DNA from: Gammaproteobacteria bacterium
GTDB taxonomy: Bacteria > Pseudomonadota > Gammaproteobacteria > S012-40
Reading direction: 5' to 3'
Length of the DNA: 6,208 bases
Assembly (NCBI GenBank): GCA_029857925.1
Contig: JAOUGF010000139.1
Span: 1 to 6,208 of the forward strand
Shown: positions 1 to 3,680 of the stretch, piece after piece
Position numbering within the stretch: position 1 is the stretch's first letter
Layout: every line of letters starts with the position of its first letter
Made by a program: the position numbers and the translations under genes
Notes under the pieces: generated by a model
What the model saw: the letters and a program-made list of their open reading frames with translations, nothing else
What the model was told of the DNA's origin: nothing
Databases searched by the model: none

Positions 1-662
1 ACACGCATACGTTTACGTTAAATCTCAACGACCGTCCGTCCGCGCTGATCGAGTTGGGTTACACCGATGCAGCCAAGTACCGTCGCTGGCTCGATTTGAT
101 GGTCAACACATTGAGCTGGAGCGTGGTCGACGGGAATCAATCGATCAAACTCGAAGGCGCGATGTCGTCGGAGGTTAAACCGCGCCCCGTCGCTGTGTGG
201 CAGGCCGCGCCGACGTCGTACGCGAAAAACCGCGCCTGCGTTAAATCGGGCAACGTCTACGACGTGTTTGGGGCGAGCACCATCGGGCGCATCAGCAAGG
301 CCGACGTCTCGATCAAAAATAACATGGAGTTCCAGCACCACGCCGACGGCAATTCCGGCTACGGCGCGGCCATCATGGGCCAGCCGGAGATCAGCGGCTC
401 ATTGTCGGCGGTGTTTGGCAGTGATACGTCGATGCTGACGTATATGGAGGATCACACATCGGTGCCGCTGGTGTTGGTCGGGAAAAATTTGGCGGGCGAT
501 GCGTCGTTGACGCTCAATCTGCCCAAGGTCGAGTTCGACAAACCAAAATATTCGATCAAAACCAGCAAGGGCCTGGTGCTCGATGCTAACTGGCGCGCGC
601 ATGCCGACGCCGTTGCACCAACCATTGTTTTGGTCAACGGGATCACCACCTATGCCGCGTAA
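1..662 (+). CDS. Major tail tube protein (5' end missing)
   Basis: Forms the stacked rings of the tail tube through which DNA passes. The reading frame is open from base 3 to the TAA at 660-662, giving 219 residues with the N-terminus beyond the left edge. An internal TTG at 54 is a possible but unlikely start, because the coding text upstream of it (LNLNDRPSALIELG) joins smoothly to what follows. Visible features are VYDVFGASTIGRISKADVSI and NNMEFQHHADGNSGYG in the middle, MGQPEISGSL, then NLPKVEFDKPK and a KTSKGLVLDANWRAH stretch near the C-terminus. These match my memory of the 'phage tail tube protein' (TTP) family, and the beta-rich composition suits a tube subunit. Position agrees: it lies just upstream of the tail chaperone and tape measure genes. 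The stop overlaps the next gene by 11 bp. The family call is by eye, without a search. Confidence 0.82.
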   Translation, partial: THTFTLNLNDRPSALIELGYTDAAKYRRWLDLMVNTLSWSVVDGNQSIKLEGAMSSEVKPRPVAVWQAAPTSYAKNRACVKSGNVYDVFGASTIGRISKADVSIKNNMEFQHHADGNSGYGAAIMGQPEISGSLSAVFGSDTSMLTYMEDHTSVPLVLVGKNLAGDASLTLNLPKVEFDKPKYSIKTSKGLVLDANWRAHADAVAPTIVLVNGITTYAA

Positions 663-840
663 AGAAAAAACTCAACCGCAACAAGCGCCGGTGACATTTG
701 TCGATGTGCATTTTGTCGCGCGCGACATCGAGGTCGCGGGCGTGGTGTTACGCGTCGAACACGGGCGCGTGACGGTCAGCGATCCGGCGCAGATCGAGGC
801 GCTGGACGCGATGTTTGGATTTCAACGGGAGGGTCAGTAA
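652..840 (+). CDS. Small hypothetical tail-module protein, 62 aa
   Basis: I do not recognise this protein. The chosen ATG at 652 lies inside the last codons of the tail tube gene (11-bp overlap) and gives MPRKEKTQPQQAPVTFVD, a short basic, Pro/Gln-rich, probably flexible leader. A compact region with alternating hydrophobic residues follows (VHFVARDIEVAGVVLRVEHG), then a likely helix (DPAQIEALDAMFGF). A weak GGGA at 639-642 sits 9 nt before the ATG, so translation is probably coupled to the tail tube gene. An in-frame ATG at 583 would need an 80-bp overlap and is less likely. The stop TAA abuts the chaperone ATG, which places it in the same transcript. A small accessory role in tail assembly, or a small beta-rich structural protein, is possible but is only a guess from position. 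Confidence 0.72.
   Translation: MPRKEKTQPQQAPVTFVDVHFVARDIEVAGVVLRVEHGRVTVSDPAQIEALDAMFGFQREGQ
827..833 (+). promoter_or_regulatory. Strong Shine-Dalgarno for the tail chaperone
   Basis: GGGAGGG ends 7 nt before the ATG at 841. It is the best ribosome binding site in the window and fits the high expression expected of the zero-frame tail chaperone. It lies within the last codons of the preceding 62-residue gene, whose TAA (838-840) directly touches the ATG. Confidence 0.75.
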
Positions 841-1206
841 ATGTTGGTTTTAGGCGCGATTAAACGCACGGTGAAGTGGCTTCAAGCGGGCATGGAATTG
901 GATTTGTCGCCGCTGCCGGAAGACGTAAACGAAAGACTGCTGCGCGAGACGACGTTCCATGAGATCGACACCGACGGTAAGCCGAAGGTGCGGCGCGATG
1001 TCGCGCGCTATGCGCAACTGGTTGGTCGTGCGTGTATTAAGGGTTGGCAAGGCGCTGTAGACCCTCAAGGTGCGCTTGTCGCCTGCACACCCGAGGCGAT
1101 AGACCAATTTATGTTGATTGGTCCCGCGCAGGATTTTGTGTTTAGCCAGGTGCGCAGTTTGGCGTTGTATGTCGATGCGGAGATCGCGGACGCAAAAAAC
1201 GTCTAA
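841..1206 (+). CDS. Tail assembly chaperone, lambda gpG-like, 121 aa
   Basis: Zero-frame product of the tail chaperone locus. In lambda-like phages gpG binds the tape measure protein and is absent from the finished tail. The ATG at 841 follows a strong Shine-Dalgarno. The N-terminal third is mixed polar and hydrophobic (LQAGMELDLSPLPEDVNERL), followed by RRDVARYAQLVGRACIKGW, a GWQGAVDPQGALV turn and CTPEAIDQFML. The W-x-G-x-x-D-x-x-G pattern followed by a 'TPE' helix is what I associate with short phage tail chaperones. The C-terminus is acidic to basic (DAEIADAKNV) and ends at TAA 1204-1206, four codons past the start of a slippery heptamer. Length is slightly below lambda gpG (about 140). 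The call rests on pattern plus position between the tail tube and tape measure genes, and the frameshift signal strengthens it. Confidence 0.78.
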   Translation: MLVLGAIKRTVKWLQAGMELDLSPLPEDVNERLLRETTFHEIDTDGKPKVRRDVARYAQLVGRACIKGWQGAVDPQGALVACTPEAIDQFMLIGPAQDFVFSQVRSLALYVDAEIADAKNV

Positions 1207-1526
1207 CCGCCTGCGTTGCATGGCAACGATCAGGCGGGCCGGAGGCGTTGGAGGCATTGCGCGCGGTGGGCGAAACGCCCGCGCAGGAAGACCTACCACC
1301 TCCATTGCAGTGGGAAGCGCCAATATGGCGGCTGTATTGCCAACTCGGCACACAGTGGCGTATCGGGCCTCAAGGTGCGTTGTTGGGTTTGGACTTGAAC
1401 GCATTTTGGCCTGCGATCACACGCGCAGGCTGGGACACGAACATCACGCTGGATTTGCTGGCTGTTATCGAGGCGGGATTCATGGGCAACAACACGGCAA
1501 CCAACACGGACGCGGACGATGAGTGA
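841..1526 (+). CDS. G-T tail chaperone fusion made by programmed -1 frameshift, 228 aa
   Basis: Predicted extended chaperone. Ribosomes read 841-1200 in the gpG-like frame (120 codons), slip back one base on A AAA AAC (1194-1200), and continue from CGT at 1200 to the TGA at 1524-1526, adding 108 residues. The -1 frame has its last upstream stop (TAG) at 1143-1145, so it is open across the slip site and through the whole downstream domain. The added part begins RLTACVAWQRSGG, then has an acidic and Pro-rich linker (GETPAQEDLPPP) and the DUF1799-like domain. In lambda the corresponding gpGT minor product is needed for tail assembly, with the T part contacting tail tube subunits. Frameshifting here is inferred from the sequence signal, not measured. 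Independent initiation of the second frame is the alternative. Confidence 0.78.
1179..1182 (+). promoter_or_regulatory. Internal Shine-Dalgarno-like stimulator upstream of slip site
   Basis: GGAG lies inside the chaperone gene, 11 nt before the slippery heptamer. In E. coli dnaX a Shine-Dalgarno-like element about 10 nt upstream of the slip site stimulates -1 frameshifting, and the spacing here is similar. No ATG, GTG or TTG follows it at initiation distance (1186-1195), so it is not an obvious ribosome binding site. A four-base match can occur by chance. Confidence 0.5.
1194..1200 (+). other. -1 slippery heptamer A AAA AAC
   Basis: In the zero frame the codons are AAA (1195-1197) and AAC (1198-1200), preceded by A at 1194, so the X XXY YYZ rule is met exactly. 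After a -1 slip both tRNAs re-pair on AAA AAA and reading continues at CGT (1200-1202). The same heptamer type is used at the MMTV gag-pro junction; lambda G-T uses G GGA AAG. The zero-frame UAA follows after one codon (GTC), and a strong hairpin begins immediately after the UAA. Confidence 0.82.
1207..1237 (+). promoter_or_regulatory. Frameshift-stimulating hairpin
   Basis: The outer stem CCGCCTG (1207-1213) pairs with CAGGCGG (1231-1237), and the inner stem CGTTGC (1214-1219) pairs with GCAACG (1223-1228). The loop is ATG (1220-1222), and AT (1229-1230) is bulged on the 3' side. That is 13 perfect base pairs, mostly GC, starting 6 nt after the heptamer, which is the usual distance for a downstream frameshift stimulator. 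No T-run follows (next bases GCCGGAGGCG) and the -1 frame stays open through it, so a transcription terminator is unlikely. No convincing pseudoknot partner for the 3-nt loop was seen. Confidence 0.8.
1248..1526 (+). CDS. DUF1799-like T domain of the tail chaperone locus
   Basis: Coordinates give the part of the -1 frame that a gene caller would report from a TTG start at 1248 (92 residues); the real product is more likely the frameshift fusion. The core WRLYCQLGTQWRIGPQGALL followed by GLDLNAFWPAI matches what I remember of DUF1799, a phage family typically lying between a tail chaperone and the tape measure gene: a hydrophobic helix, a 'QWR-x-GP-x-G' turn, 'GLD' and a final helix (DLLAVIEAGFM). 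The C-terminal tail NNTATNTDADDE is acidic and probably disordered. No ATG lies in this frame before the domain. GGAGG at 1241-1245 and at 1250-1254 are too close to the TTGs at 1248 and 1257 (2 nt each) but 11 nt from TTG 1257 and GTG 1266 respectively. The stop overlaps the tape measure start by 8 bp. Confidence 0.72.
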   Translation: MEALRAVGETPAQEDLPPPLQWEAPIWRLYCQLGTQWRIGPQGALLGLDLNAFWPAITRAGWDTNITLDLLAVIEAGFMGNNTATNTDADDE

Positions 1527-3054
1527 ACCAAAAGTCAGAGTCGTGGTGACGCTGGATGGCAAGCAATATGTCGCCGAACTGGATCGCGCGGAAAAAAAGA
1601 CGCAGGAATTCAGCGCCCAGACAAACCGCTCGGCGGCAGAGGTCGCGCACCTCGAACGCAGCATGAAAACGATGAACGGCGAGGTGGAATCGTTCGTCCG
1701 GCAATCACTCTCGATGCGCAACGTGTTAAGCGGGCTCGGCATCGGCACGCTGGCATATGAGGTAGTCAATCTGACGGGCCAATTCGGCGAATGGGCCATC
1801 AACGCAATGAACGCCGTCGTGCAAACGGATCAATTGACTGCCAGCGTCAATGGGTTGGAAAATGCGCTCAAGAAAATGACGGCGCTCGACTATGCCAAGC
1901 AAGTTAAATCTCTGCAGGCCGCCATTGACCAGCTTGGCGCATCGAACCCCGGTGGTCGTGCGCAATTGGAAAACTTGCGTGATGCCGCCTTAGCGCACAT
2001 GCGTGGATCGAATGATTCCACTATTGCCGACCCGCGTGTGCGCGAATTAATCGTCTACCAACAATTAAAAGAGGCGCGGCAAAAAGACACAGAAGCCGAA
2101 GGCGAGCATCAAGCCGCCCTAGCGAAAGGGTGGTTAGCAGCGCAGCAGGCGGGTGACGGCGCCGAGGCTTACGGCCAACGTATGGCTGTGCTGCTAATGA
2201 TCCAGTTGGGCCTGATAGATGACGCAGAGACTTACGGAAAACGTATGGCTGAGTTGGCCAGAGAGGCCTACCCCGAGGCCACGATGTCCGCAGAGGAATA
2301 TGGCAAGGCTCAAGATAAAATCTCGATTAAGAGCCTCGCCGCGCGCGAGCACATCGCCGCCCAGATGCAGTCGGTGCGCGAAGCAATGTATACCGAAGAG
2401 CAAGCGCTATCAAATTCATACGCGCAACGCGCCGAGATCGTAGGCAATGCCTTACAGCAAGGTATCATCGACGAAAAACAAGCAAAAGAAGAATTGCTAT
2501 TGCTAGAAAACGACTACCAAAAACGCCGGAACCTCATCGCTAAAAAAGCCGAAGATGAGCAATTGAAAATGCGCCTGGAAGGTGTTGCCACCGTTGCCGG
2601 ATCATTTAGTTTTTTGACCTCCGTGTTTGCCCATGAATCCCGGCAGGCGTTTAAAATTTACCAAGCCTTTGCGATTGCCGAGTCGAGCATCAACACCTAC
2701 CAAGCCTATACCAAAGCGCTGGCAACGATCCCACCACCTTTTAATTATGCGGCTGCGGCTGCCGTATTGGCGGCTGGCGCTGCAAAGGTGCACCAAATTG
2801 GCGCTATGTCCCCCGGTGGTGGTGTGTCGGGCGGTGGGGGCGCTACACCGATTTATCCTGTCAGCCCTATTTCAGGGTTGCCCGACAACTCCAAGCAAGG
2901 CGGTGGCGCCACATCTATTTATATTCAAGGCCCCATCTACGGCTTCGACGATTTCCGCGATCGTGTGACCGATGCGGTAAAAGACGCCGTGGACAATCGC
3001 GACGTGGTGATCATCAGCGGCAACTCACGCCAAGCGGCGGAGCTGCGGCAATGA
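1519..3054 (+). CDS. Tail tape measure protein, 511 aa
   Basis: Extended helical protein that fills the tail tube during assembly, sets tail length and is released at DNA ejection. Visible parts: a short beta-like N-terminus (VRVVVTLDGKQYVAELDRA), a long charged helical region, three YG-containing motifs at residues 215-262, a strongly coiled-coil-like stretch at about 265-352 rich in E, K, Q and A, a hydrophobic segment at 355-371 (GVATVAGSFSFLTSVFA), then the typical tape measure motif AESSINTYQAYTKAL followed by PPPFNYAAAAAVLAAGAAKV (about 391-425). A Gly-rich linker (about 434-445) and a C-terminal region with DDFRDRVTDAVKDAVDNRD close the protein. At 511 residues it is short for the family (lambda gpH is 853). 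The ATG at 1519 overlaps the T-domain stop and lacks a strong Shine-Dalgarno, suggesting translational coupling. No peptidase or lysozyme domain is evident. Confidence 0.85.
   Translation: MSEPKVRVVVTLDGKQYVAELDRAEKKTQEFSAQTNRSAAEVAHLERSMKTMNGEVESFVRQSLSMRNVLSGLGIGTLAYEVVNLTGQFGEWAINAMNAVVQTDQLTASVNGLENALKKMTALDYAKQVKSLQAAIDQLGASNPGGRAQLENLRDAALAHMRGSNDSTIADPRVRELIVYQQLKEARQKDTEAEGEHQAALAKGWLAAQQAGDGAEAYGQRMAVLLMIQLGLIDDAETYGKRMAELAREAYPEATMSAEEYGKAQDKISIKSLAAREHIAAQMQSVREAMYTEEQALSNSYAQRAEIVGNALQQGIIDEKQAKEELLLLENDYQKRRNLIAKKAEDEQLKMRLEGVATVAGSFSFLTSVFAHESRQAFKIYQAFAIAESSINTYQAYTKALATIPPPFNYAAAAAVLAAGAAKVHQIGAMSPGGGVSGGGGATPIYPVSPISGLPDNSKQGGGATSIYIQGPIYGFDDFRDRVTDAVKDAVDNRDVVIISGNSRQAAELRQ
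2161..2310 (+). repeat. Three-copy AExYG motif in the tape measure protein
   Basis: AEAYGQRMA (residue 215), AETYGKRMA (236) and AEEYGKAQD (258) recur at 21- and 22-residue spacing, close to three heptads. The first two copies are also alike as DNA: 2161-2188 and 2224-2251 match at 24 of 28 positions by eye. Similarity ends abruptly after the GCTG, so this is a short duplicated segment or a conserved motif, not a full 63-bp tandem duplication. Confidence 0.6.
3039..3042 (+). promoter_or_regulatory. Ribosome binding site of the Dit-like gene
   Basis: GGAG lies 8 nt before the ATG at 3051, inside the last codons of the tape measure gene. It supports the start that overlaps the tape measure TGA as ATGA. 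Confidence 0.6.
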
Positions 3055-3680
3055 GGATCACCTACACCGCCGCGCGTGAGATTATCAAACTGGGCTACGA
3101 CAAATCCGGCACGGCGATCAGCGCCAGCGCGGTGGATAACAGTTACAACTGCGCCACCGTCGATCTCTCCGGCATCAGCGCCGGACAATATGTGTTGGTG
3201 AGCGGGTATGTTAATGCAGCCAACAATGGGTATCACCAAGTGGTCAGTAGTACGGCCGCCAAGGTAGTGGTGAGCGAGACCTTGGTTACGGAGGCCGCAG
3301 GACCGCAGGTGGTGCTCGATGGACGTTTACATGCGGTTGGTAGCAGTTACAATCTAGAGATCGGTGCGCAGGTGCTCAGCAAATCGCGCGAGGTGATTAA
3401 ACAAACCAACCGCGCGTTGGACGGCACCGCAGAGGCAGTGATTACACGCGCTGGATATCTATGGGCGGTGAAAACGGCACGCGTAACCCAAGCGAATCTC
3501 CCGATTTGGGAGGAATTTCTGGCGTCCGTCGAGGGTAATGAAACTTTTACGCTCGACCCCTACGGCACCGTCGCTGTGCCGGATAAACCGGTGACCGTCG
3601 AAATCACCGACACACCGCGCATCGAGCGGATCAAGTCGTTAATGGCCTATTACGCGTCGTTTTCGGTACGGCAGATATGA
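3051..3680 (+). CDS. Distal-tail (Dit)-like minor tail protein, 209 aa
   Basis: Probable tail-tip ring protein joining the tube to the hub. The ATG at 3051 overlaps the tape measure stop (ATGA) and has GGAG 8 nt upstream. Residues 37-85 (VDLSGISAGQYVLVSGYVN through LVTEAAG) form a small beta-rich unit of a type I have seen inserted in phage tail proteins, with a 'VSG-xx-NAANNG' turn and a final 'TEAAG'. From about residue 98 the protein resembles Dit or minor tail proteins: SYNLEIGAQVLSKSREVIKQ, RALDGTAEAVITRAGYLWAV, LPIWEEFLASVEG, then FTLDPYG at 166-172 and a C-terminal beta strand ending SFSVRQI. The W-x-V, 'W-xx-FL' and 'F-x-x-DPYG' order is typical of this group as I recall it. Position directly after the tape measure gene and before the hub is where Dit is encoded. 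A different minor tail protein such as a lambda gpM or gpL analogue cannot be excluded. Confidence 0.62.
   Translation: MRITYTAAREIIKLGYDKSGTAISASAVDNSYNCATVDLSGISAGQYVLVSGYVNAANNGYHQVVSSTAAKVVVSETLVTEAAGPQVVLDGRLHAVGSSYNLEIGAQVLSKSREVIKQTNRALDGTAEAVITRAGYLWAVKTARVTQANLPIWEEFLASVEGNETFTLDPYGTVAVPDKPVTVEITDTPRIERIKSLMAYYASFSVRQI

Noticed and set aside
54..56. TTG at 54 as the true start of the tail tube gene
   Set aside because: The frame is open and protein-like to the left edge of the window, no Shine-Dalgarno precedes the TTG, and tail tube proteins of this type are longer at the N-terminus.
583..651. Upstream ATG at 583 as the start of the 62-residue gene
   Set aside because: Would overlap the tail tube gene by 80 bp, and the added residues (MLTGARMPTPLHQPLF) look like an out-of-frame translation. 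ATG 652 fits the tight overlaps seen elsewhere.
1207..1237. Hairpin read as a Rho-independent terminator after the chaperone stop
   Set aside because: No T-run follows, and the stem lies inside an open -1 frame at the exact distance expected for a frameshift stimulator.
850..1404. 184-residue antisense reading frame over the chaperone locus
   Set aside because: It covers two well-supported + strand frames, has an arginine-rich composition typical of the reverse complement of GC-biased coding DNA, and has no recognisable motif.
1118..1522. 134-residue + strand frame over the chaperone/T junction
   Set aside because: Rich in Arg, Cys and His with no domain pattern; the other two frames carry recognisable tail chaperone and DUF1799-like text.
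1293..1802. 169-residue antisense reading frame spanning the T domain and the tape measure start
   Set aside because: Crosses two supported + strand genes, with no motif and no plausible neighbours on the - strand.
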